This document shows positions 23,229 to 31,591 of a DNA stretch of 51,927 nt, piece after piece (the stretch's first letter is position 1; each line of letters starts with the position of its first letter). Location: the NCBI RefSeq assembly GCF_004123845.1, contig NZ_NBDP01000040.1, forward strand, positions 1-51,927, in the 5' to 3' direction. Origin of the DNA: Allobosea sp. Tri-44 (lineage in GTDB: Bacteria; Pseudomonadota; Alphaproteobacteria; Rhizobiales; Beijerinckiaceae). The notes beneath the pieces are model-generated. The model ran no database searches. It was given only the letters and a program-made list of their open reading frames with translations, and was not told where the DNA came from. The position numbers and the translations under genes were made by a program.

Positions 23229-24072
23229 ATCCGGCTCTCACGACCGAGCGGACGCCAGCCGCGAGCTCGGCGACCAGCGAGGTGACAGCCGAAACCGTCT
23301 TTTCCGTGGCCTTGCCGTCGGCATCGAGCGAGAGCCGGACACGCTCGACCAGGGCCGAGCCGACGACCACCCCGTCGGCATCCTTGGCGATCGCGATCGC
23401 ATCCGCCGGCGTCTTGACGCCGAAGCCGACCGCGACCGGCAGCTTCGTATGCTGCTTGATCCGGCCGACCGCCGCGCCGACCGCGTCATAATTCGCGATC
23501 GCGCCACCGGTCACGCCGGTCATCGAGACATAGTAGACGAAGCCGGAGGTGTTCTGCAGCACGCGCGGCAGGCGCTTGTCGTCGGTGGTCGGCGTCGCCA
23601 GGCGGATGAAGCTCACGCCCGCGGCGAGCGCCGGCAGGCAGAGTTCTTCGTCTTCCTCCGGCGGCAGGTCGACGACGATCAGCCCGTCGATCCCGGCGGT
23701 GCGAGCGTCCTTGAGGAAGGCGTCGACGCCATAGGCCCAGATCGGGTTGTAGTAACCCATCAGCACGATCGGCGTGTCGTTCCCGGCCTTGCGGAAGGCC
23801 GCGACCATGGCGAGCGTCTTGCGTAGCGTCTGCCCGGCCTTGAGGGCGCGCTGGCCGGCAAGCTGGACCGGCACACCGTCGGCCATCGGGTCGGTGAAAG
23901 GCACGCCGAGCTCGATGATGTCGGCCCCGGCTGCGGGCAAGGCGTTCAGGATCGCGCTACCGGTGTCGAAATCGGGGTCTCCGGCAGTGACATAGGTCAC
24001 GAGCGCTGCCCGGCCATCCCTGGCGCAGGCGGCAAAGCGGGCTTCGATGCGGGCTTGTCCGGTCTCAGTCAT
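23206..24072 (-). CDS. trpA: Tryptophan synthase alpha chain
   Basis: A 288-residue (beta/alpha)8 protein that cleaves indole-3-glycerol phosphate to indole and glyceraldehyde 3-phosphate and passes indole to TrpB. Catalytic region IIELGVPFTDPMADG carries the Glu and Asp; the phosphate-binding loop is VGFGVKTPADA and VVVGSALVERV. The family length is about 265-270, and the extra C-terminal residues (AAGVRSVVRAGSSQALSA) run into the hairpin. It is normally next to trpB, but here 3.8 kb of other genes lies between. The gene must therefore have its own promoter or a long transcript. Confidence 0.97.
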   Translation of the reverse strand: MTETGQARIEARFAACARDGRAALVTYVTAGDPDFDTGSAILNALPAAGADIIELGVPFTDPMADGVPVQLAGQRALKAGQTLRKTLAMVAAFRKAGNDTPIVLMGYYNPIWAYGVDAFLKDARTAGIDGLIVVDLPPEEDEELCLPALAAGVSFIRLATPTTDDKRLPRVLQNTSGFVYYVSMTGVTGGAIANYDAVGAAVGRIKQHTKLPVAVGFGVKTPADAIAIAKDADGVVVGSALVERVRLSLDADGKATEKTVSAVTSLVAELAAGVRSVVRAGSSQALSA

Positions 24073-24120
24073 GCCGGAGCGGTTAGCATGGCCGCGCTCG
24101 GCTGGCGAGAGGGCGCCGGT

Positions 24121-25062
24121 TCAGCCCGGGACAGCCAGCGCGGCGCGGTAGCTGCCGAAATACTTCATGCCGGTGTCGCACATCACGCTGACCACCGTCG
24201 CGCTGGGACCGAGCCTCTCGGCAAGCTTCAGGGCACCAATGACGTTCGCGCCGGTGGAGAGCCCCGCGAATAGTCCCTCCTCGCGCGCCAGCCGGAGCGC
24301 CATCGCCTGCGCCTCCTGCGTTGAGACCCGCTCGATCGCGTCGGCGACATCATCCTGCCAGAGCGGTACGACGAAGCCGGCGCCGATCCCGTCGATCTTG
24401 TGCGCGCCAGGCACGCCGCCGGAGAGCACCGGCGATTCCGCCGGCTCGACCGCGGTGATGCGGATGGTTTCCTTTCGGGCCCGCAGGCCGGCGGCGATGC
24501 CGCGCAGCGAGGCGGCGGTGCCGACGCTCTGGACGAAGCCGTCGATGACGCCTCTCGTCTGCTCCCAGATCTCCGCTGCCATCACCTCATAGGCGGAAAG
24601 CTGGTCGCGGTTCTTCATCTGGTCGGTCCAGAAAGCGCCGGTTTCCCCGGCGATCGCGCCGGCTGTCGCGATCATGTCGCGGGTCAGCTTCCCGGTCATC
24701 TTGCCGCTCTCGCTCGGGAGGATCGTCAGCTTCGCCCCGAGGATCGCCATATGGTCGAGTTTTTCGCGGGCGAAGGCGTCGGAGGTGACGATATGGAGCG
24801 GGTAGCGCTTCACCGCGCAGACCAGCGCCAGCGAGACCCCGGTGCTGCCGCCGGTGTATTCGACCATCGCGCCGCCGGGCTTTAGCCGCCCATCCGCTTC
24901 GGCCGCATCGATCATGGCGAGCGCCATCCGGTCCTTCATGCTCCCGGTCGGGTTCTCGCTTTCGAGCTTGAGCAGGATGCGGGCGCCATTGGCGGGCACG
25001 ACATGGCGCAGCGGCACGAGCGAAGTGTTGCCGATGCGGTCGAGGATGGTCTTCTGGGTCAT
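24121..25062 (-). CDS. PLP-dependent cysteine-synthase-family protein
   Basis: A 313-residue fold-type II PLP enzyme. The cofactor lysine is K43 in NPTGSMKDR. The substrate loop reads TGGSTG (70-75), where CysK and CysM have TSGNTG, which marks a separate subclade whose reaction is not certain. A glycine-rich phosphate site (QSVGTAASLRG) is present. ATG 25062 follows AAGGA; a longer frame to 25113 would run toward the operator-like palindrome. That palindrome (25121-25137) lies 59 bases upstream and is the same as one in front of the HxlR gene, so it may be controlled by HxlR. It could make cysteine or another beta-substituted alanine. Confidence 0.8.
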   Translation of the reverse strand: MTQKTILDRIGNTSLVPLRHVVPANGARILLKLESENPTGSMKDRMALAMIDAAEADGRLKPGGAMVEYTGGSTGVSLALVCAVKRYPLHIVTSDAFAREKLDHMAILGAKLTILPSESGKMTGKLTRDMIATAGAIAGETGAFWTDQMKNRDQLSAYEVMAAEIWEQTRGVIDGFVQSVGTAASLRGIAAGLRARKETIRITAVEPAESPVLSGGVPGAHKIDGIGAGFVVPLWQDDVADAIERVSTQEAQAMALRLAREEGLFAGLSTGANVIGALKLAERLGPSATVVSVMCDTGMKYFGSYRAALAVPG

Positions 25063-25120
25063 CGGCGGTCCTTCAATGCGAGGGCTTTTCGCCTTCTCGC
25101 CCGAAAGCCGCATCCGGTCA

Positions 25121-25139
25121 GGTCCGAAATCCGGACCGC
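25121..25139. promoter_or_regulatory. Palindromic element upstream of the cysteine-synthase-like gene
   Basis: GGTCCGAAATCCGGACCGC contains arms GGTCCG and CGGACC. An identical 19-base copy, same orientation, occurs at 26242-26260 upstream of the HxlR gene. A shared operator of the HxlR regulator is the simplest reading. Confidence 0.6.
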
Positions 25140-25141
25140 CC

Positions 25142-25528
25142 TCAGGCGAACTTCGCCCCGCGTTCCGTCAGCAGCGCCCGCAGTACCGAGCGGTGGCAAT
25201 GCGCCTCGTCCTCGCAATAGCAACCGACCGAGAAATCGGCACCATGCGACAGGGTCGCGAGCAGGTCGAGCGCATGGCGCGGCGCAGGTTCGGCCATCTC
25301 GGCCTTGAAGGCGCGGGTGAAGCCGGCCCAGTCCTTCTCGCTCTCGGCGGCCTTGGCCTGCGCCATCAGTTCCGGCGTCGGCGACAGCACCGGGAACCAG
25401 ACGTCGAACCAGTTCTCGCTGGCATAGCGCTCCTTCGGCACGCCGCGCGGCACGCGCCGGACTGTGCCGATACGCGTGCCCTCGCCGGGATCGCGCTCGC
25501 TGCCGAGACGGACGATGCGGGCGCTCAT
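25142..25528 (-). CDS. DUF488 family protein
   Basis: A 128-residue protein of the DUF488 family. The characteristic end is GCYCEDEAHCHRSVLRALL, with C and H clusters that could bind metal; the front has RIGTVRRVPRGVPKE and a conserved W-rich stretch. No function is established for the family. The ATG overlaps the HxlR stop by four bases (ATGA), so the two genes form one translation-coupled operon with HxlR first. The cysteine-synthase-like gene follows after a gap with the palindrome. Confidence 0.85.
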   Translation of the reverse strand: MSARIVRLGSERDPGEGTRIGTVRRVPRGVPKERYASENWFDVWFPVLSPTPELMAQAKAAESEKDWAGFTRAFKAEMAEPAPRHALDLLATLSHGADFSVGCYCEDEAHCHRSVLRALLTERGAKFA

Positions 25529-26208
25529 GCGCTGGCCCTTTCATCACTGCGCGCCGGCGCGACGCCGGCGAAGAGATAGCGCTCGAACCAGTCGGGAAAG
25601 GCCCGGGTCAACTCGCGTGGCCCCGAGAGGGCAAGCCCGAGCCGGTTGCTTCCGGAAAAGCTGACATCGCCGCGCCACCAGGCGACCAGCGCGGGGAGCG
25701 GGCCGCGCAAGGTGAGCGCTTCAGGAAAGCCCGGATTCTGGCTGCAGAACGAGGCTTCCGCGCGCTTGAGCAGCAGAAAGCGCAGCGGATGGCCGGCGAT
25801 CTCGAAGCGGACGACCAGCGGCTCGTCCGGTAGCGCTGCGAAGCGCACGCGCCGCTGCATGTCGGTCAGAACCGGCTCGAGATCCAGGTCTTCGGCGTCG
25901 GGATGGCGCGGCAGCCAGCGCTGGCCCCAGACGCCCATCGCCTTGACCAACTCGGCGAGCTCCAGCCCGGCTTCGGTCAGCGCGTAGTCGGGACCGGCGG
26001 CCCCGTCGCTGCGACGAAGCGCACCGGCGGCGACCAGCGCCTGCAATCGCTCAGACAGCATGGTCTTGGATATCCGCGGGATGCCGCGCCGGATATCGTT
26101 GAAACGGCCCGCGCCGCACAGGATCTCGCGGACGATCAGCAGCGTCCAGCGCCCGCCGAGCATCTCATGGGCGCGCGCCATCGCGCAGAACTGGCCATAG
26201 CTGGTCAT
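25525..26208 (-). CDS. HxlR family transcriptional regulator
   Basis: A 227-residue regulator. The N-terminal winged helix is the HxlR type: FCAMARAHEMLGGRWTLLIVREILCGAGRFNDIRRGIPRIS in pieces, with one Cys near the start and the RISKTMLSERLQAL recognition helix. The extra C-terminal half (about 120-227) is longer than in simple HxlR proteins and looks like an SCP2/sterol-carrier-like ligand domain (RFEIAGHPLRFLLLKR). HxlR proteins respond to aldehydes, quinones or redox change. The palindrome at 26242-26258, 34 bases upstream of its ATG, suggests autoregulation; the same element precedes the cysteine-synthase-like gene. Confidence 0.87.
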   Translation of the reverse strand: MTSYGQFCAMARAHEMLGGRWTLLIVREILCGAGRFNDIRRGIPRISKTMLSERLQALVAAGALRRSDGAAGPDYALTEAGLELAELVKAMGVWGQRWLPRHPDAEDLDLEPVLTDMQRRVRFAALPDEPLVVRFEIAGHPLRFLLLKRAEASFCSQNPGFPEALTLRGPLPALVAWWRGDVSFSGSNRLGLALSGPRELTRAFPDWFERYLFAGVAPARSDERASA

Positions 26209-26241
26209 GGCGCCAGCCTAGCATGGGCCAGGCATCGATGC

Positions 26242-26260
26242 GGTCCGAAATCCGGACCGC
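26242..26260. promoter_or_regulatory. Palindromic element upstream of the HxlR regulator
   Basis: Identical 19-base copy (GGTCCGAAATCCGGACCGC) of the element at 25121-25139. It lies between the divergent HxlR gene and the second toxin-antitoxin module, close to the HxlR start. Confidence 0.6.
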
Positions 26261-26288
26261 ACTTGCGTTGCGATGGGCAATGGCCATA

Positions 26289-26310
26289 AATGTAGTGATA
26301 TCACTACTTT
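26289..26310. promoter_or_regulatory. Operator of the second toxin-antitoxin module
   Basis: AATGTAG (26289-26295), eight-base spacer, CTACTTT (26304-26310). The core GTAGTGATATCACTAC (26292-26307) is a perfect 16-base palindrome. It ends 11 bases before the antitoxin ATG and matches the design at 20108-20129. Confidence 0.7.
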
Positions 26311-26321
26311 CGGAGGCCGCC

Positions 26322-26567
26322 ATGGTGAAGACGGTTTCGGCCGCTGAGGCCAACCGCGAATTCTCGAAGCTGATGAAGCTCGCCGAGAGCGGCGAGCGCG
26401 TCGTCGTGACTTCGCGCGGCCAGCCGAAAGTGCAGATTACACGCGTCGAGGAGGCCGACTCCGAGAAGGCGCAGCGGCGCGAGGCGTTCGACCGGCTGAC
26501 GGAGCGGCTGAACTCTCAGCCTGCCCAAAACCTGCCGCGCCTGACCCGCGACGACTTCTACGATTGA
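26322..26567 (+). CDS. Type II antitoxin, Phd/YefM family
   Basis: An 81-residue antitoxin. The DNA-binding part shows VSAAEANREFSKLMKLAESGERVVVTSRGQPKVQI; the C-terminal charged tail (RLTRDDFYD) would bind the toxin. ATG 26322 follows GGAGG by six bases. The toxin starts four bases after its stop. It probably represses its own operon through the perfect palindrome at 26292-26307. Confidence 0.92.
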   Translation: MVKTVSAAEANREFSKLMKLAESGERVVVTSRGQPKVQITRVEEADSEKAQRREAFDRLTERLNSQPAQNLPRLTRDDFYD

Positions 26568-26571
26568 AGCG

Positions 26572-27024
26572 ATGCAAGTCGGCTTCGACACCAACATCCT
26601 GATCTATGCCGAAGGCTTCAATGATCAGCCGCGCGTCACGCAGGCCCGGCAGATCAGGAAGGCGCTGGGCGAAGATCGCATCGTGCTGCCATCGCAGGTG
26701 ATCGGCGAACTTTTCAATGCCCTGACACGCAAGCTCGGCGTCCCCCGCGCTCGTGCCAAGGACATCTGCCTGGAATGGCGCGCCACCGCCGGTTTTCGGC
26801 TGGTCGATGCCGCCTGTTGGGACGGCGCGCTCGAACTCGCCGCCAATCACGGTCTGCAATTCTGGGATGCGCTCATCCTCGTCACGGCCGCGGAGGCCGG
26901 CTGCGCCCTGCTTCTGTCGGAGGACATGCAGAACGGTTTCGTCCACCGCGGCGTGACGGTCGCCAACCCCTTCGCCGAGTCGCTGCATCCGCTCCTGGTG
27001 GACGCGTTGCGGCATCGCGGCTGA
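26572..27024 (+). CDS. vapC: PIN-domain toxin, VapC family
   Basis: A 150-residue PIN nuclease. Acidic residues D6 (GFDTNILIYA), E46 (VIGELFNAL), D99 (FWDALILVTA) and D118 (LSEDMQNGF) form the metal site. It belongs to a different branch from the toxin at 20409, with the DTNILIYA and SEDMQ motifs. It likely acts as an endoribonuclease held in check by the preceding antitoxin. It is convergent with the SIMPL gene, which ends seven bases later. Confidence 0.92.
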   Translation: MQVGFDTNILIYAEGFNDQPRVTQARQIRKALGEDRIVLPSQVIGELFNALTRKLGVPRARAKDICLEWRATAGFRLVDAACWDGALELAANHGLQFWDALILVTAAEAGCALLLSEDMQNGFVHRGVTVANPFAESLHPLLVDALRHRG

Positions 27025-27031
27025 GCCCGGT

Positions 27032-27769
27032 TTACTTCTCGATCCGCCAGACCGTGCGCAGCGCGGCGCTGACAGTGACCTCGCCCGGCTCGACCTGGAT
27101 CGGCGCTGCGCCCGCCGCCATGCGATAGGCCCGCGTATCGCCCATCGGCCGCACCGGCGGCTCGGCCTCGGCCTCGACGATCGAGACGAGCTCGCCGACC
27201 TTGACGCCGAGGCGCTTGGCATAGATCTCGGCGCGGGCGCGCGCCGCTTCCGCCGCCTTGTCGCGGGCCTGGTCCTTGGCCTTGTCCTCGTCGACGAGGC
27301 CGAAGCTGATGCCGGACATGTCGTTGGCTCCGGCAGCGACGAGGGCGTCGATCAGCGGGCCGGCCTTGGCGAGGTCGCGCACGATCACGGTGATGCCGGT
27401 GCGGGCCTCGTAGCCGTCGATCTTGGGAGCGCGTGCCTGCGGCGAGGAGGAGGCCGAAGGCTGCGTCATCCGCGGCGTCAGCGCGATCTGCGAGGTCGAA
27501 AGATCGCCCTGGGCGACGCCGGCGGCTTTCACCGCCTCGATCAGCCTGGCCAGCGCAGGGGTGTTCTTCGACAGCGCTTCCGCGGCGGTCTTGCCCTCGC
27601 TGACCACGCCGGCCTGGACGGTGGCGAGATCGGGCTTCACCCTGACTTCGCCGGTGGTCTGGATCACGATGCCTTCCGCCGGTGCGAGCGGGCCCACGGT
27701 CTGGGCGTGCACGGGAGCGGAGAGCGCCGCGAGCGCGGCAATGATGAGGGCCTTCTTGGTCTTCGTCAT
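27032..27769 (-). CDS. SIMPL domain-containing periplasmic protein
   Basis: A 245-residue exported protein. A signal peptide (KTKKALIIAALAALSAPVHA-Q) leads into the SIMPL (DUF541) domain with IVIQTTGEVRVKPDLATVQAGV at its start and GYEARTGITVIVRDL in the middle. Members such as E. coli YggE form ring-like oligomers and are linked to oxidative-stress tolerance, with no proven activity. ATG 27769 follows GAAGGA. It is the last gene of the block between trpA and trpB. Confidence 0.88.
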   Translation of the reverse strand: MTKTKKALIIAALAALSAPVHAQTVGPLAPAEGIVIQTTGEVRVKPDLATVQAGVVSEGKTAAEALSKNTPALARLIEAVKAAGVAQGDLSTSQIALTPRMTQPSASSSPQARAPKIDGYEARTGITVIVRDLAKAGPLIDALVAAGANDMSGISFGLVDEDKAKDQARDKAAEAARARAEIYAKRLGVKVGELVSIVEAEAEPPVRPMGDTRAYRMAAGAAPIQVEPGEVTVSAALRTVWRIEK

Positions 27770-27864
27770 GATCGTCCTTCGCTGACGGATATCCGCAGAA
27801 GCAAGCATCGCTCCTGCGGCGCGACCATGCGCAACCTATTGGGGCAGCATCAGGACGATGCGTG

Positions 27865-29108
<1,244 letters not shown>

Positions 29109-29112
<4 letters not shown>

Positions 29113-29792
29113 GCCTGGCCTGCCTTCTTCAACTGTGCAGCCGCCGAGCGGGCGGCCCTGACGAATTTCGCGATCTTCTCGACATCCTTGATGCCCGGCG
29201 CGCTTTCGACCCCGGAGGAGACGTCGACGCCGGCCGGCCGGGTGATGCGGATGGCGTCTACGACATTTGCCGGATCGAGCCCGCCCGATAGCATGAAGCG
29301 GAAAGCCGGGTCGAGGCCGGCGAGCAAGCCCCAATCGAACGGCCTTCCGTGCCCGCCCGGGTATGCGGCGTCCTTCGGCGGCTTGGCGTCGAGCAGGATG
29401 GCGTCGGCGACGCCGTGATACAGCGCGAGCTGGTCGAGATCGGCAGCATTGGCGACGCCGAGCGCCTTCATCACCGGCAGGTCGGTCGCAGCCTTGATCG
29501 CGGCGACCTGCTCCGGTGTCTCCTTGCCATGCAATTGCAGCCAGTTCGGCCGGACGATCTGCGCTAGCTCAGCCGCCTGCTGCGGCGTGAAGTCGACGAC
29601 CAGCGCGACGATCCCGGTCCTGCCGCGTGCCTGGGCGGCGAGCTCGGCCGCGTGCTCCGGCGTGACGTAGCGCGGGCTCTTCGGATGAAAGTTGAGGCCG
29701 ATCATGTCGGCGCCGGCGGCGAGCGCCGCCTCCAGCGTCTCCGGGGTCGAGAGGCCGCAGATCTTGATGGGAAAGGCGTCGTCGCGTGTCAT
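29109..29792 (-). CDS. trpF: Phosphoribosylanthranilate isomerase
   Basis: A 227-residue TIM-barrel enzyme that converts phosphoribosylanthranilate to CdRP, the third step of tryptophan synthesis. The catalytic Cys is in IKICGLSTPETL; the Asp is in LLDAKPP; the phosphate-binding loops are MLSGGLDPANV and VDVSSGVESAPGIKD. It starts the trpF-trpB unit. A divergent TAXI gene begins 88 bases away. Confidence 0.97.
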
Positions 29793-29880
29793 GCGGGCGC
29801 TCTAGCACATAGCCCTTCCTGCCGCACTCGTGACATGATGCCGATCGAAACCGGCAATGCGGGGCGAGAGCGGGCGACGA

Positions 29881-31176
29881 ATGGGGCGGCGTTTCTTTGC
29901 AGGTCTGGCGGCGCTTCTGCTGACGGCCGGCCTCATTGCGCTCGGCGTCTACATGTGGAGCCAGCCCCGGACGCTGAAGCTCGCTGTCGGCCCGCTCGGC
30001 TCCGACGATGCCAGGCTCGCCGCCGCCCTCGTCCAGGGCCTCAGCCGCGAGAAGAAGCCGGTGCGCCTGCGTCTCGTCCTGACCGAGGGCTCGGCCGAGA
30101 GCGCGCTGAAGATCGACGCCGGCAAGGTCGACCTCGCCATCGTCCGCCCCGATGTCGCCCTGCCGGCCAAGGCCGATACGGCGCTGATCACGCGCCGCTC
30201 CTTCCCCTTCTTCATCGGCTCGAAGGATCTCGGCACCGACCGCATCTCGGGTCTGCGCGGCAAGCGCATCGGCGTGGTGCGCGCGCCATCAGGCAATCTC
30301 GACCTCTTGAAGTTGGTGCTTTCGCAATACGAGGTCTCGCCGGAGGCGGTGACCGTCGTCCCGCTCGGACCCGAGGACGTCTCCGCCGCCATCGCCGATG
30401 GCCATATCGATGTGCTCTTCGCCGTCAATGTGCTGAACGCCCGTGTCGTCACCGAGGTGGGCACGCGTCTGCACCGGGCCTTCGGCGAGAGCCCGACCAT
30501 CATCCCGATCCGCGAGGCCGACGCGCTCGCCGCCCGCAATCGCGCGATCGAGAGCGGCGAGATCATCCGCGGCGCGCTCGGCGGTGATCCACCGCTGCCG
30601 GCCGAGAACCTGCCGAGCATCTCGATCACTTCGCGCCTGATGGCAGCGCAATCGCTGGATGACGCCCGGGTCGGAGAGCTCGTCGGCGCGATCCTGTCGC
30701 TGCGCGTCACGCTTGCGACCGAGCTGCCGGCGATCCAGGGGCTGGAGGCGCCCGAGACCGACAAGGATGCGCCGCTCGCGGTGCATTCCGGCGCCGCCGC
30801 CTTCATCGACGGCGAGCAGGAGACCTTCTTCGAGCGCTATGGCGACTGGTTCTATCTCGGCGTGATGGCGCTCTCGCTGGTCGGCTCCGGCGCGGCCGGC
30901 CTGTTCGGTGTCGAGAGCGTAGCGCGCCGCAAGCGCGCAATGGCGGATCTGAGCCGCCTCATCGTCCTGCTCGGCGGGATGCGGACGGCGGTGGACGAGC
31001 CGGAACTGGCAGCGATGGAGCGCGAGGCCGACGCCGTCCTCGCCGGAGTTCTCGAAAGCTATGCGCGCGGCGACATCGATGCTGGCGGCATCGGCGCCTA
31101 TCGCCTCGCCATGGATCAGCTCGGTCGCGCCGCGACCGAACGGCGCATCGTCCTGGCCGAAGCGGAAGCGGAGTGA
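29881..31176 (+). CDS. Membrane-anchored TAXI family protein
   Basis: A 431-residue protein of the TAXI (TRAP-associated extracytoplasmic immunogenic) solute-binding family. An N-terminal membrane segment (AALLLTAGLIALGVYMW) is followed by the periplasmic binding fold (about 30-310) with LKLAVGPLGSDDARLAAALVQGL and IGVVRAPSGN. A second membrane segment (about 325-345, FYLGVMALSLVGSGAAGLFGV) and a basic, helical tail of about 80 residues in the cytoplasm come last. No TRAP permease genes adjoin it. This layout suggests ligand sensing rather than simple transport, as an inference. ATG 29881 is chosen over 29857; the difference is eight residues. Confidence 0.8.
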   Translation: MGRRFFAGLAALLLTAGLIALGVYMWSQPRTLKLAVGPLGSDDARLAAALVQGLSREKKPVRLRLVLTEGSAESALKIDAGKVDLAIVRPDVALPAKADTALITRRSFPFFIGSKDLGTDRISGLRGKRIGVVRAPSGNLDLLKLVLSQYEVSPEAVTVVPLGPEDVSAAIADGHIDVLFAVNVLNARVVTEVGTRLHRAFGESPTIIPIREADALAARNRAIESGEIIRGALGGDPPLPAENLPSISITSRLMAAQSLDDARVGELVGAILSLRVTLATELPAIQGLEAPETDKDAPLAVHSGAAAFIDGEQETFFERYGDWFYLGVMALSLVGSGAAGLFGVESVARRKRAMADLSRLIVLLGGMRTAVDEPELAAMEREADAVLAGVLESYARGDIDAGGIGAYRLAMDQLGRAATERRIVLAEAEAE

Positions 31177-31248
31177 TCAGCTTTATTCCTGCCGCAAAGC
31201 CCGGTCATGCGGGTGACGCGGCCGCCCCGACAGCTCGAGACCCCCTGC

Positions 31249-31584
31249 ATGACCTCCGTTCTCACTTCGCTCGCGCTCGGAACGCTGCTCGCGATCTCCG
31301 CCATCATGCCGCTTCAGGCCCAGGCTCCCGAAAACTGGCCGCAGGTGAAATGCGAGCGCTGGCGCACCGCCTATGACGAGGCGCTCAAGCGTTTCGGCAA
31401 GAAGGGGCTGGGCGAGGAGTTTCTCGCCCGCAACGAGGCCTTCATGGCCTCCGGCTGCCAGACGCCGCCCGATGTCTGCCCCCGCAGTGCCGAGGAGCTC
31501 AACTTCGCCAATGTCATGGTGATGGCGGGCATGAATGCCGGGGTGTCCTCGACCTTCATGCCTTTCGCCTGCCGGAAGTCGTGA
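31249..31584 (+). CDS. Small secreted protein of unknown function
   Basis: A 111-residue protein with a signal peptide (TSLALGTLLAISAIMPLQAQA) and four cysteines in the mature part (KCERW, SGCQTP, DVCPRS, FACRKS), which could form two disulfides in the periplasm. The family is not recognised. ATG 31249 is chosen because it starts the signal peptide. It follows the TAXI gene on the same strand after 72 bases and converges with the thioredoxin-reductase-like gene. Confidence 0.6.
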   Translation: MTSVLTSLALGTLLAISAIMPLQAQAPENWPQVKCERWRTAYDEALKRFGKKGLGEEFLARNEAFMASGCQTPPDVCPRSAEELNFANVMVMAGMNAGVSSTFMPFACRKS

Positions 31585-31591
31585 CCCGGCT

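Noticed and set aside
25121..26260. The 19-bp direct repeats as target-site duplications of a mobile element
   Set aside because: The repeats are palindromic, sit close to start codons, and the segment between has no transposase or integrase; an operator pair is simpler. Kept as an alternative.
27770..27808. Longer N terminus for the SIMPL protein starting with an upstream in-frame ATG
   Set aside because: It would put 13 charged residues before the signal peptide, and the ATG at 27769 has the better ribosome-binding site.
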